A DNA stretch of 64,000 bases from Paenibacillus pabuli NBRC 13638. GTDB lineage: Bacteria > Bacillota > Bacilli > Paenibacillales > Paenibacillaceae. The first letter of the stretch is position 1; each line of letters begins with the position of its first letter. The position numbers and the translations under genes are program-made. Shown piece after piece: positions 16,234 through 25,294 of this stretch. The DNA lies in assembly GCF_001514495.1 (NCBI RefSeq), contig NZ_BCNM01000020.1, positions 62,001 to 126,000 on the forward strand, read 5' to 3'. The notes under the pieces were generated by a model. The model was not told the DNA's origin, did no database searches, and saw nothing but the letters and a program-made list of their open reading frames with translations.

Positions 16234-17118
16234 CTATTCTTTGATTGCTCCGATCATAACACCTTTAACAAAGTATTTCTGCAGAAACGGATAGATGAAC
16301 AATATAGGCAGGGTGGCTACCATGACCGTTGCGTATTTCACACTTTCCCCAATGGCCTCTTTGTCCATCGCGGTCGCTCCTGTCGTCATCGAGTCTGTAC
16401 TATTCTGAATCAGAATTTCCCGCAGCACCAATTGAAGTGGAAACAGGTTCCGGTCCCGAATGTACAGGATCGCACTGAACCATGAATTCCAATGACCGAC
16501 GCCATAAAAGAGGATCATCACCGCAATAACGGGCATGGACAATGGTACTACGATCCGCCACAGAATGAGCATCTCTCCCGCCCCGTCTATACGGGCCGAT
16601 TCCAACAGACTTTCCGATATTTCCGCAAAGGAAGTCCGCATAATAATCAGATTATAGCTGCTGATCAAACCAGGTACAATTAGAGCCCAAAGGCTGTTGC
16701 CCATATGAAGCGTATTGTTGATCAACAGATAAGACGGGATGATTCCGCCGTTAAAAAACATCGTAAATACGATCGCCAGCATAATCGGATTGCGGAGCAT
16801 AAAGCTTTTGCGGGACAACGTATAGGCCCCCAGAATGGTGAACAGCAGATTAAGCGCCGTGCCCACCACCACAATGAATATCGTATTCCGGTATCCGGAC
16901 AGAATGTTGGGGTTGCTCAGCACCAGCTTGTAGCTCTCCATTGTAATCCCTTTGGGGAAAAGCAGCAGGCCTCTATGGGCCATGAGTTGACTTGAGTCGC
17001 TAAGCGATGCATTTAGCACATGCAGCAGCGGATACAAGGTTACGATAATCAGCCCTGTCATTAGAATCGCGTTGGCACCGCCAAACAGCCGCTCTCCAAT
17101 CGATCTTTTCATTTGCAA
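16234..17118 (-). CDS. carbohydrate ABC transporter permease (LplC/YtcP type)
   Basis: This is a six-helix inner-membrane permease of 294 residues. The binding-protein-dependent transport signature (EAA loop) appears as ESLLESARIDGAGEMLILWR near residues 170-190, and the C-terminus ends LQKYFVKGVMIGAIKE as in LplC-like proteins. The start is uncertain: TTG at 17118 is 7 nt from GGGAGG and preferred, while ATG at 17112 is 13 nt away. No ATPase gene lies in the operon; such importers in Bacillales usually borrow a shared MsmX-type ATPase. Confidence 0.9.
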   Translation of the reverse strand: MQMKRSIGERLFGGANAILMTGLIIVTLYPLLHVLNASLSDSSQLMAHRGLLLFPKGITMESYKLVLSNPNILSGYRNTIFIVVVGTALNLLFTILGAYTLSRKSFMLRNPIMLAIVFTMFFNGGIIPSYLLINNTLHMGNSLWALIVPGLISSYNLIIMRTSFAEISESLLESARIDGAGEMLILWRIVVPLSMPVIAVMILFYGVGHWNSWFSAILYIRDRNLFPLQLVLREILIQNSTDSMTTGATAMDKEAIGESVKYATVMVATLPILFIYPFLQKYFVKGVMIGAIKE

Positions 17119-17147
17119 AGAAATCCCTCCCTTCACCTCGTTCTTGG

Positions 17148-18074
17148 CTAGAACAGCTTGGTATTGGATATCACCTTGGACAGGCGATTGGCACCGATTA
17201 GCAGCGCAAAGTTAATGACTGACTGAAAGAGACCCACCGCAGTTGTATAGCTGAATTCGGCACTTTCACTAATTCCTTTGCGGTAGACAAACGTTGAGAT
17301 TACATCTGCCGTATCATACACATTCGGGTTATAGAGCAGAATGATTTTCTCGAATCCAATCTCCATCAGTCCGCCAATTCGGAGAATCAGGAGAATCATA
17401 ATCATCGGAATGATGCCGGGAAGCGTGATATGCCACACCTGGCGAAGCCGACTTGCTCCGTCCACGTTGGCAGCATCGTAGAGCTCAGGATTGATCCCGC
17501 TAAGCGCAGCCAAATAAATGATGCTGGAGAAACCAAGCTCCTGCCAGATCGATGAAGCGGTATAGATGGTACGGAAGTTGGCCGGATCGCTGAGAAGCGC
17601 GCTGCTCTGTCCGCCAAAATAATCAATAATGGTATTAAACAGTCCATCCCGGGAAGAAAAATCAACAATCATGCCGCAGATGACAACAATGGAAATAAAG
17701 TGCGGAATGTACGAGATCGTCTGCACCGTGCGTTTGAAGATTTGACTCCGAAGCTCATTGAGCAGGAGGGCAAGTAGAATGGGAGCCGGGAAACCGAACA
17801 ACAGCTGGTAAAAACTTAGCAAAAGAGTATTCTTCAGAATTCGCCAGAAATAATAACTCTGAAAGAAATCACGAAAATGCTGCAATCCGACCCAATCACT
17901 GCCCCATATTCCTTTGCCCACCGAGTAGTCCTTGAACGCAATAATGGCTCCGTACATCGGCAGGTATTTGAAGATAAGAAAATATAATACGACGGGAAGA
18001 GCCATCCAATAGATCGCTTTATTCTTTTTGTAATTGAGCCATAACAAGGAAAGCTTGTGCGACACCTTCTCCAT
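17148..18074 (-). CDS. carbohydrate ABC transporter permease (LplB type)
   Basis: The product (308 residues) has the LplB opening (IYWMALPVVLYFLIFKYLPM, then YGAIIAFKDYS) and the EAA loop segment PELYDAANVDGASRLRQVWH near residues 200-220. Six membrane helices are apparent. It pairs with the LplC-type permease 29 nt downstream to form the membrane channel. The ATG is preceded by AAGGAAGGGG. A hairpin lies between it and the upstream binding-protein gene, a common way to keep the binding protein in excess. Confidence 0.9.
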   Translation of the reverse strand: MEKVSHKLSLLWLNYKKNKAIYWMALPVVLYFLIFKYLPMYGAIIAFKDYSVGKGIWGSDWVGLQHFRDFFQSYYFWRILKNTLLLSFYQLLFGFPAPILLALLLNELRSQIFKRTVQTISYIPHFISIVVICGMIVDFSSRDGLFNTIIDYFGGQSSALLSDPANFRTIYTASSIWQELGFSSIIYLAALSGINPELYDAANVDGASRLRQVWHITLPGIIPMIMILLILRIGGLMEIGFEKIILLYNPNVYDTADVISTFVYRKGISESAEFSYTTAVGLFQSVINFALLIGANRLSKVISNTKLF

Positions 18075-18105
18075 CCCCTTCCTTTTTCATTCGAAAGAAG
18101 GCGTC

Positions 18106-18143
18106 CACGGCAGCAAAGCCGTACAAAGGCTTCACCGCCCGTG
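18106..18143 (-). other. hairpin between binding-protein and permease genes
   Basis: On the minus strand CACGG...AAGCC pairs with GGCTT...CCGTG around TTTGTAC, with an unpaired internal bulge. No T-run follows, so it more likely stabilises the upstream binding-protein mRNA than ends transcription. Confidence 0.45.
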
Positions 18144-18155
18144 AACATCTCTTCC

Positions 18156-19733
18156 TTATCTGGCGTTATAACGGTCCAGGGCAGCTTGCTGAATTTCAAT
18201 AGCCCGTTTAACGTTAAACTTGTTGATCTGATCAACAAACTTGTCAAAGTTCTCAATCGGCTCGACCCCAATGACAAATTTGACGAACATCTCATCCCGG
18301 TAGGTTCCAATATCACTCATGATTTTGCTATACTCTGCAGATTCTTCTGTCGTCAGACTGGTCGGAGGAAGGCCTACCTTCAGCGTATTCTCGCTGTATT
18401 TGGAGAACAGAACCGCCGCATCCTTCTGCTGTTGGAGCTGATAATATTGCTCGTTGTACCGATCGTCATCCTCGCCCACGAAAGGATAGTTCGCAATAAA
18501 ATGTTTGGCCATGGCTTGAGCAACCGACAGTCCGTCCGGATTTTTCAAAATCTCATCGGTATAGGTCGGGTAACCATCCTTCATCGTATAAGTGAGGCCC
18601 TCCACGCCGAAATTTTTGAGCATATGTCCTTCTTCACTGAAGAAATAATCGAGTGCTTTCACCGTCTCCTCGGGATGTTTGTTGCTATTGGTGATCACAA
18701 CGCCGCTGCTGCTCCATTCCCAGGAACGTCCGGTAAACAGTGGTTCATCACCCTTATTCAGCACTGGATATTGGGTAGCTGTGAGGTTGGCGTTCGGATC
18801 CGTTTCCTGCAGAGCGGGCAGATAGCGGCCTACACCTCCACCAATGAAGGTGAAAAACGCACCAGCTTGACTGCTCAAAATTTTGGCGTCGTATGTTTTC
18901 TGGTCATTAGTAGCAAAATCGGGATCAATCAATCCCTCCTGATACCAGCGATGGAACATCGTCAGAAATTCTTTGTATTCCGGCTCTATTGGTCCGTAGA
19001 CTACTTTGCCATCTTTCATAAACGTGTTATTCGTAATGCCGTAAGCCTCCAGATATGTCGGTGCGGCTGGTCCCATCGTGGTCATTTTGGGGGGTGCGCC
19101 GAACAACAGCGGCGCAGACACGCCTTTTTTCTCTTTGAAGGCCTTGAGTACCGTCTCCCACTCCTCCAGCGTTTCCGGTTTCTCCAGCTTAAGCTCATCC
19201 AACCAATCCTGACGGATGAACGTACCGCCGAAGGTTTTGTATTCCCCCAGACGCAGATGCGGTATTGCATAGATATCTCCGTTATCGGCTTTTAACTGTT
19301 TGGCAACCTCGGGATTCTCCTCCAGGATTTTTTTCAAATTGGGAGCGTATTCATCAATGAGTTCGTTAAGTCGAATGATGACACCATCCTTGAATAGCTT
19401 GGCGTAATCTCCATTTACAAACATGGCATCAGGGAGCTGATTCGAAGCAATCATGACATTGAACTGTTCGGTCTCGGCACCCACCGCAGGATGCTGGAAT
19501 TCGATTTTGGTATTGGTTTTCTTTTCCCATTCCTTAATCGCCGTAATTTCATTCATACTCTTGAGTGTGATGGAAGCATTGGTATTCATCGACATCCAGA
19601 TTGAAATGGGGGTAGGCCCATCTCCTCCTGCTTCACCTGCACTTCCGTTGTCTCCTGAACAGCCCCCAAGAGCAGCAATGCTCATCATTAGGCAGATTCC
19701 AATTGTTAGTCGTTTTCTCCATGACCGTTTCAT
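18156..19733 (-). CDS. extracellular solute-binding lipoprotein (LplA/YtcQ type)
   Basis: The 525-residue precursor has a lipoprotein signal peptide (MKRSWRKRLTIGICLMMSIA) with lipobox LGGC, so the mature protein would be lipid-anchored outside the membrane. The rest is a periplasmic-binding-protein type 1 fold of the large LplA subfamily (GDYAKLFKDGVIIRLNELID, later ALDYFFSEEGHMLKNFGVEG). ATG at 19733 is chosen so the signal peptide starts directly; the longer GTG reading adds only six residues. It is the first gene of the operon and should capture the oligosaccharide finally processed by the GH88 enzyme. Confidence 0.9.
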   Translation of the reverse strand: MKRSWRKRLTIGICLMMSIAALGGCSGDNGSAGEAGGDGPTPISIWMSMNTNASITLKSMNEITAIKEWEKKTNTKIEFQHPAVGAETEQFNVMIASNQLPDAMFVNGDYAKLFKDGVIIRLNELIDEYAPNLKKILEENPEVAKQLKADNGDIYAIPHLRLGEYKTFGGTFIRQDWLDELKLEKPETLEEWETVLKAFKEKKGVSAPLLFGAPPKMTTMGPAAPTYLEAYGITNNTFMKDGKVVYGPIEPEYKEFLTMFHRWYQEGLIDPDFATNDQKTYDAKILSSQAGAFFTFIGGGVGRYLPALQETDPNANLTATQYPVLNKGDEPLFTGRSWEWSSSGVVITNSNKHPEETVKALDYFFSEEGHMLKNFGVEGLTYTMKDGYPTYTDEILKNPDGLSVAQAMAKHFIANYPFVGEDDDRYNEQYYQLQQQKDAAVLFSKYSENTLKVGLPPTSLTTEESAEYSKIMSDIGTYRDEMFVKFVIGVEPIENFDKFVDQINKFNVKRAIEIQQAALDRYNAR

Positions 19734-20073
19734 CACTTCACGTCCCCCCATTGAATTTGTATCGTGGATCAGCTAGCCCTGTCTCCATAAAGTTACCGCT
19801 TGCCCGCTATAATGGCTATCCTCCATTCTTGCAGACATATCCAAAATTTGATATTTCCTTGTGCAGCGCAGGATTTGCATATGAATGCAAGAGATCAGGA
19901 TCATATTTCCAGATGGAATGGTGAGCACAAGAAGGAAATCGATCAAGCCTGTTTCCAAAATCAGAGGGTGTTTGACCAGTCGCTAGGACATATATGGAAT
20001 AAACTAATATCACTTCTTACTTGAACGTGTTCTTTCATAAGGAGCGTCCAACCACGTAAAGGAGGAAACAGGA
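19734..20073. other. divergent intergenic region between binding-protein and GT2 genes
   Basis: This 340-nt stretch must hold promoters for both flanking genes. On the plus strand TTGACC at about 19976 is a possible -35 for the glycosyltransferase, but its -10 partner is poor. On the minus strand TTATAG near 19810 is a possible -10. I see no clear operator or cre site and no convincing ORF. Confidence 0.4.
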
Positions 20074-21225
20074 ATGGCGGTCCGCTACAGCATCATTATC
20101 CCGACCTATAACCGTGCCCATCAGTTATCGCTTACTCTGGCAGCCTTAGAGACACAAACCTACCCGAAGCACCTTTTCGAAGTCATCGTAGCTGATGACG
20201 GTTCCACTGATGGAACGAAAGAACAGATCCAGGCATTCCAGTCTTCATATCCTTTGACCTACGTATCGCAAACGGAGCAGCGTGGCAGATCAGCGATTCG
20301 GAATTTGGGGCTTCAGCATGCCAAAGGGCTATATGTTATCTTCTGTGATGCTGACTTTCTGGCATTACCCGAATTTATCCGAACAGTGCGTCAATATCAT
20401 CGTAAAAATCCCAGAGCCGTCGTTTCTGGTTTTCCACATTCCTTTGCCGATGGTTATACCCACTACTATCCAGACTTCTCGCCATCGGAAAAAGAACATT
20501 GCCGTTCGATCCTTACCCCTTCAAACTTATGGCGTCCTGAATTGGACGCAGCGAATGAAATTGTTCCACTGGTCACACCGGAAGATATCATTCATCAGAC
20601 AGATACATTGTCCAAAGTGATTTTCCCTTCCAAAATACCGCCTGGTGTCATCAAGCAATTTGCCAGCACCGATGTGGCCCCATGGATGCTGCTTGTCACT
20701 CGTTGTGTATCCATCCGCCGAAGCCTTCTGAATCGAGTTGGAGGTTTCAATGAACGGTTTGTACTCTACGGGCTTGAAGACTGGGATCTGGGCTACAGGC
20801 TGCATCGTTTGAAAGTGCCTTTCTACTGTATGAAGGAAGTCATAGGTTATCACCAAGAACACCCTACCCATTTCCGAGGGGAAGTGCTCAATACAGAGAA
20901 TCTGAGAATCATGCTCGAAACCTATGGATTCAATGATTCCGCACTCAATTTATTCTGCGTTGTACCACCTTCAGCTGACCTCGAAACCTACAAAAAAACG
21001 CTGCGTATTTTGCGCAAAGGCTTCCGGTCTAGAACAACACGCTCTTCCGCAAGATTGTTAAAAAAAACATTACGGATTGCTGCCAAACACTTCGCGCTCC
21101 AAACAGATGTGGAAGCATATAAAAAATCTCTCGCAAGAATACAGAGAAAAGCAAAAGGCAGAAAAAGTAAGGTGGCACGCGTTTTACAGGATATGGCGCA
21201 GAGGTCTGAGAAACTGGTGGAGTAG
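20074..21225 (+). CDS. GT2 family glycosyltransferase with basic C-terminal extension
   Basis: The product (383 residues) begins with a GT-A fold: SIIIPTYNRAHQLSLTLAAL, the acidic VIVADDGSTDGT motif, and a DxD-like FCDADFLAL near residues 90-100. Later NRVGGFNERFVLYGLEDWDL fits the acceptor-side ED motif of family 2 enzymes. The last 80 residues are unusual, rich in Lys and Arg and predicted helical, and are not part of the catalytic fold; they could hold it at the membrane surface. A perfect AAAGGAGG lies 8 nt ahead of the ATG. It stands alone, so donor and acceptor are unknown. Confidence 0.85.
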   Translation: MAVRYSIIIPTYNRAHQLSLTLAALETQTYPKHLFEVIVADDGSTDGTKEQIQAFQSSYPLTYVSQTEQRGRSAIRNLGLQHAKGLYVIFCDADFLALPEFIRTVRQYHRKNPRAVVSGFPHSFADGYTHYYPDFSPSEKEHCRSILTPSNLWRPELDAANEIVPLVTPEDIIHQTDTLSKVIFPSKIPPGVIKQFASTDVAPWMLLVTRCVSIRRSLLNRVGGFNERFVLYGLEDWDLGYRLHRLKVPFYCMKEVIGYHQEHPTHFRGEVLNTENLRIMLETYGFNDSALNLFCVVPPSADLETYKKTLRILRKGFRSRTTRSSARLLKKTLRIAAKHFALQTDVEAYKKSLARIQRKAKGRKSKVARVLQDMAQRSEKLVE

Positions 21226-21291
21226 TTAGCTGTATCCATAACTACGCCCATACTACTCTTGTTCCCATTGCTTTCGCTTATTTAATACAAC

Positions 21292-21333
21292 AAAAAAGCC
21301 CCCTATCTACATCTTTTGTAGAATAGGAGGCTT
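21292..21333 (-). terminator. terminator of the aldo/keto reductase gene
   Basis: On the minus strand AAGCCTCCTATTCTACA pairs with TGTAGATAGGGGGCTT (one bulge, one G-T pair) and is followed by a T-run. On the plus strand it could also stop the glycosyltransferase transcript, though no T-run follows there. Confidence 0.8.
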
Positions 21334-21395
21334 CGTTTCCTTCATGCACGTCTTCCTCACCCTACGGTGAGTCGCACGTTTACAATTTCAGCAAT

Positions 21396-22250
21396 TTAAA
21401 ACTCTTCGTATTCACTCGGGTCCTGATTCCACAACCGTCCATCCTTACGATTATAAGAAGAAATGACTTCCATCTCCTTCTCACTCAGCTCGAAATCGAA
21501 AATATCGATATTCTCTTGCTGGTGTTGAAGAGAGCCTGCTTTAGGAATAGGAATTGACCCGAGCTGGGTATGCCAGCGTAAAATAACCTGGGTACCCGTT
21601 TTGCCATGAGCTTCGGCAATACGAAGGATCTTTTCATCTTTTACGATATCCTGTACAGCATCATTGCCACGCCCAATCGGACTCCACGATTCGTTAACTA
21701 TACCATGCTGCGCGTCCTTCTCCCGCTGATCAGCCTGGTCAAAGAATGGATGAAGCTCAATCTGATTCAGACTTGGCGCTACTCCCGTCTCCTTAATCAG
21801 GCGGTCATTATGTTCTGGAAGGAAATTGCTAACCCCGATGGAACGGATATATCCGCGTTTTTTGGCCTCTATAAGTGCCTGCCAAGCTTCCACATACATA
21901 TCCTGCTTGGGATTCGGCCAGTGAATCAGATAGAGATCATAATAATCCAGATCTGCTCTGTACAGGGATTCCTGGATGGCTACAATCGCCTTCTCAAAAG
22001 CATGGTAACGCCCTGGCAGTTTGGACGAAATCAGCAGCTCTTCTCTGGAAACCGAGCTCTGCTTGATCGCCTTTCCGACAGTCGCCTCGTTCTCATAGTT
22101 ATACGCTGTGTCAATCAGTCGGTAACCTGCATCCATCGCGGATGCTATGGATTTAACACCTTCTTCCCCTTTTAAGCTATAGGTACCAAAGCCAATGGCT
22201 GGTACTTTTAAACCATCATTCAACGTATATTCCGGGATTGTATGAGTCAT
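21396..22250 (-). CDS. aldo/keto reductase
   Basis: The 284-residue (alpha/beta)8-barrel protein shows the whole catalytic tetrad: Asp47 (RLIDTAYNYE), Tyr52, Lys77 (ISSKLPG) and His110 (LIHWPNP). The NADPH-binding end is seen in PIPKAGSLQHQQEN. It reduces aldehydes and ketones in the cytosol, with the substrate not predictable; close relatives in Bacillales (YvgN/YtbE group) act on methylglyoxal and similar carbonyls. AAAGGAG lies 10 nt before the ATG. It has its own terminator and appears monocistronic. Confidence 0.9.
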   Translation of the reverse strand: MTHTIPEYTLNDGLKVPAIGFGTYSLKGEEGVKSIASAMDAGYRLIDTAYNYENEATVGKAIKQSSVSREELLISSKLPGRYHAFEKAIVAIQESLYRADLDYYDLYLIHWPNPKQDMYVEAWQALIEAKKRGYIRSIGVSNFLPEHNDRLIKETGVAPSLNQIELHPFFDQADQREKDAQHGIVNESWSPIGRGNDAVQDIVKDEKILRIAEAHGKTGTQVILRWHTQLGSIPIPKAGSLQHQQENIDIFDFELSEKEMEVISSYNRKDGRLWNQDPSEYEEF

Positions 22251-22352
22251 CTGAAAACTCTCCTTTACGAAAGATATACTAAAACGATATGGAAAAGGTG
22301 ATATGCTCTCTCGTTTATTCTACCCCTCCCTACGCGGTTGAATCAAATAGAA

Positions 22353-22385
22353 GAGCCACCAACCCGTTTGAAGGGATAGTGGCTT
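22353..22385 (-). terminator. terminator of the macrolide-type glycosyltransferase gene
   Basis: AGCCAC pairs with GTGGCT and CCC with GGG inside it, 34 nt past the gene's stop codon. On the minus strand CTTCTATTTG follows, so the T-run is weak. Confidence 0.6.
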
Positions 22386-22418
22386 TCTCATCTAGTTCTA
22401 TTGGATGGAGTCCCCTCT

Positions 22419-23663
22419 TCATTCAAGCGAAGAGATGGTTGTGGCCGATAACGGCTGCTTGCCCATAAAATCCTTAATCGCCCTAGCAGCCTGCTTGTAT
22501 CCGCCAGCTTCGCGAAGCGTTCTCCCAATAACCTCTGCCTGTTCCTTATAGGAGGCGTTACCAAGCACTTCTAATACCGCGTTTCTTAGTACGTCGGCTG
22601 TAAGGTTATTTTTATCCACAATGACCCCTGCTCCGAGCTCCTGCACCCGGCCTGCTACACGCGGCTGGTCTGAAGTTAACGGGAGCATAACCAACGGTAC
22701 ATTGTAATATAAAGCTTCGCTTGCACTATTCATACCTGCATGTGTCAGAAAAACATCTACATGCTGCAGCACTTCCAATTGCGGGAGATAGGGTCTGATG
22801 ATGAAATTTTCAGGAATGAGATCTGCAATGGGTTCTATATCAGTATCCTTCCCCGAAGACAGTATAAACTGCACAGGCAGATCATGAAAAGCCGTAAAGC
22901 AAAGCTTATAAAAATCAAGATCCTTATTTAAAATGGTTCCCATCGAAATATAAACTGCCTGTTTATATAGAGCATGCAGAGATTCGCTTGAAAAAGATGG
23001 TGCATCCTTGCGAGGTGTAATAGATGGGCCGGTGAATACAAAGCTGTCGTCCAGCTTGTCCCCCATGGGTTGAAAATAACGACTTGTATAGACAATCTTC
23101 AATTGCCCTGAATGTCCTGAAAGTTCCGCCAGAGAAGGCACAGCCACATTGAACTGGGAAGCTATTTGCTGGGACATCTCCATGATTCCGTTATGCAGCT
23201 CCTTGACCTCCTCATCGTCATCCTTCAGTTGATTATCGAATCCGAGAGGCTCCACAAAAACAAAAGTGGTGGTTGAGCATACCGTTGGTATACCCAGCTT
23301 TTCGCCTAAAATTTGCCCTCCCCAACCTATTAAGGAGTCAAAAATTAAATAATCGTAGGTTTCATTTTCAATCAGATTCAGAACATCCGGAATAAATCGT
23401 TGAACAATTTTTTTCAAAACCATATATAAAAATTGATAAGGGTGCTTGAGTTCAAATGGCTTCAGATCTGGGTTGTTAAGCAGGGTTGCCTCGTTGAAGG
23501 AGTACGCTTTAAACTGTGCGCCTAACGCTTCAATCTTCATCCGGTATTTTTCCGTGCAACAGTAGACGACTTCATCCCCGTTCTCAACCAGTTCCTTGAT
23601 TACCCCGAGCGACGGATTGATATGTCCTTCTGCAGGTATCATTACAACTAATACACGTGCCAC
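22419..23663 (-). CDS. macrolide-type UDP-glycosyltransferase (GT1, MGT/YjiC family)
   Basis: The 414-residue product opens with VLVVMIPAEGHINPSLGVIKEL, the GT1 acceptor-side start with the catalytic His in GHINP. The C-terminal half has the sugar-nucleotide box (LPQLEVLQHVDVFLTHAGMN, SASEALYYNVPLVMLPL, SDQPRVAGRVQELGAG). This fits the OleD/YjiC group, which glucosylates macrolides, flavonoids and other small molecules, often for resistance. The start is GTG at 23663, with GGAGG 8 nt ahead; the frame extends to 23690 without a ribosome site. It is a single-gene unit. Confidence 0.88.
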   Translation of the reverse strand: MARVLVVMIPAEGHINPSLGVIKELVENGDEVVYCCTEKYRMKIEALGAQFKAYSFNEATLLNNPDLKPFELKHPYQFLYMVLKKIVQRFIPDVLNLIENETYDYLIFDSLIGWGGQILGEKLGIPTVCSTTTFVFVEPLGFDNQLKDDDEEVKELHNGIMEMSQQIASQFNVAVPSLAELSGHSGQLKIVYTSRYFQPMGDKLDDSFVFTGPSITPRKDAPSFSSESLHALYKQAVYISMGTILNKDLDFYKLCFTAFHDLPVQFILSSGKDTDIEPIADLIPENFIIRPYLPQLEVLQHVDVFLTHAGMNSASEALYYNVPLVMLPLTSDQPRVAGRVQELGAGVIVDKNNLTADVLRNAVLEVLGNASYKEQAEVIGRTLREAGGYKQAARAIKDFMGKQPLSATTISSLE

Positions 23664-23769
23664 AACATTCACCTCCATTAAATTTTCCAATCTTCAAAGC
23701 GGGACATTGTATTTCTAACTTCTAGATGATACATGTACAATAGGAACTGGAAATCATGCCCATATGAAT

Positions 23770-23798
23770 ATACTATTAATTATTTCCATTTTTGTAAA
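23770..23798 (-). promoter_or_regulatory. promoter of the macrolide-type glycosyltransferase gene
   Basis: TTTACA (23798-23793) and TAGTAT (23775-23770) on the minus strand are 17 nt apart. A small palindrome CCATTT-TTGT-AAATGG covers the -35 box and may be an operator. Confidence 0.5.
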
Positions 23799-23822
23799 TG
23801 GTATATATGTCACTTTTTAAAC

Positions 23823-23847
23823 AAAAAAAAGCACCTGTACGGTGCTT
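23823..23847 (-). terminator. terminator of the MscS-type channel gene
   Basis: On the minus strand AAGCACC pairs with GGTGCTT around GTAC and is followed by eight T. Confidence 0.88.
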
Positions 23848-23887
23848 CCTCTGTTCATATTCATTTGGATCAGTTACATTACATATC

Positions 23888-25141
23888 TTAATACCCTCTC
23901 GAATATTGGGGGGTTTCTTTGAGCTGCACGATATCATGTCCTGTTGGATTTTGGAAGGCACGAAGGCCAAATGTCGGCGCGACGGCAAAGATGTGGTCAA
24001 AAATATCCGCTTGAACCGATTCATACACACCCCAGGTGATATCATTGCTAAATGCATAGATTTCAAGTGGTAGTCCGTTATCTCCCGGCGCCAACTGTCT
24101 CACGATCAACGTCATATCCTTATGAATTTTCGGATGATTTCTCAGATATTGATGGATATATTCCCTGAATACACCCACATTCGTAAGCTGTCTACCGTTC
24201 ACAATGCTTTCCGTATTAATGTGGTGTTCCATGTTGTATTCGTTAATTTCATTTAATTTTGACTCAAGATAGTCTGAAAGATAGTGAATCTTCTGAAATT
24301 CCCCAATCATTTCCTTGGTGCAAAAGCTTATACTGCTTGTATCAATATAGACGCTTCGCTTAATCCTTCTGCCGCCGGATACCTGCATGCCTCTCCAATT
24401 TTTGAATGAATCCGAGATGAGGGCATAGCTAGGAATCATCGTGATCGTTTTATCGAAATTCATAACCTTCACTGTGTTTAATGTAATATCGATGACATCG
24501 CCGTCTGCATTATACTTGGGCATTTCAATCCAGTCACCTACACGCACCATGTCATTCGATGATAGTTGCACGCCTGCCACCAGTCCCAATATGGAATCCT
24601 TGAAGACGAGCATCAGAACAGCGGATAAAGCGCCAAGCCCACTGAGAATAATCAACGGATTCTGACCGATAAGGCTAGAGATGACGATAATACCCCCAAT
24701 GATAAAAAGAACGATTTTGGCCACCTGAATATATCCCTTAATGGGTCTGATTTTGGAGACTTCATAGGAACGATATATGGTGTCAAAGGCATTGAGCAGC
24801 GCATTTAATACCGTGATGGTTATGACGATCATATACGTTAACGCTGCTTTTTCAATCAAGGCTTGATAGGACGGAAAGATATACGCTGAATAGTAGATGA
24901 TGATCGCAGGTACGAGATGCGAGAGCTTGTGGAACACTTTTTTCTCCACAATGATTTTATCCCACGTGTACCGATTGTTGTTGATGATTTGGATAATAAT
25001 CTTCAATACGATTTTCTTGGCTATAAAATTGGCCAGTATGGAGACCACAGCGATAAATACCACCATGATCATATTCGCAAGATATCCAATGGTTTGTTCA
25101 CTCATGCCCGTTCCGTCTAGTTGATGTTTGATAAAGTCCAT
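23888..25141 (-). CDS. MscS family mechanosensitive ion channel (YbdG-like)
   Basis: The 417-residue product has about four or five membrane helices in the first 190 residues. The pore-lining helix is GLGALSAVLMLVFKDSILGL, followed by the MscS beta domain VGDWIEMPKYNADGDVIDIT and KTITMIPSYALISDSFKNW. A long cytoplasmic C-terminal domain follows. Length and the large insert after the beta domain resemble the miniconductance YbdG branch, which helps adaptation to osmotic shifts. AGGAGG is present before the ATG. TATAAT lies about 40 nt upstream with a weak -35. It is monocistronic. Confidence 0.88.
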   Translation of the reverse strand: MDFIKHQLDGTGMSEQTIGYLANMIMVVFIAVVSILANFIAKKIVLKIIIQIINNNRYTWDKIIVEKKVFHKLSHLVPAIIIYYSAYIFPSYQALIEKAALTYMIVITITVLNALLNAFDTIYRSYEVSKIRPIKGYIQVAKIVLFIIGGIIVISSLIGQNPLIILSGLGALSAVLMLVFKDSILGLVAGVQLSSNDMVRVGDWIEMPKYNADGDVIDITLNTVKVMNFDKTITMIPSYALISDSFKNWRGMQVSGGRRIKRSVYIDTSSISFCTKEMIGEFQKIHYLSDYLESKLNEINEYNMEHHINTESIVNGRQLTNVGVFREYIHQYLRNHPKIHKDMTLIVRQLAPGDNGLPLEIYAFSNDITWGVYESVQADIFDHIFAVAPTFGLRAFQNPTGHDIVQLKETPQYSRGY

Positions 25142-25233
25142 TGTATCCTCCTGACGCAGTTTATATTAGCCTATTATTATAGATTAGATTCTAGTACGAA
25201 GTAAAATTTCAAAAAAAGTCCTTTAATCTACCC

Positions 25234-25268
25234 AAAAAGGGCCCTACCATTCTAAAGAATGAAGGGCC
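25234..25268 (-). terminator. terminator of the polysaccharide deacetylase gene
   Basis: GGCCC/GGGCC and CATTCT/AGAATG form a two-part stem; on the minus strand CTTTTTGG follows. Confidence 0.8.
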
Positions 25269-25294
25269 AGCACGTTCCGTTCCGTTTCGTTTCG

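Noticed and set aside
18057..19295. 412-codon plus-strand frame
   Set aside because: It is antisense to the solute-binding protein gene, which has a lipobox and operon context.
23770..23887. Riboswitch upstream of the macrolide-type glycosyltransferase
   Set aside because: Only a small palindrome over the -35 and the MscS terminator are visible; no conserved aptamer core was recognised.
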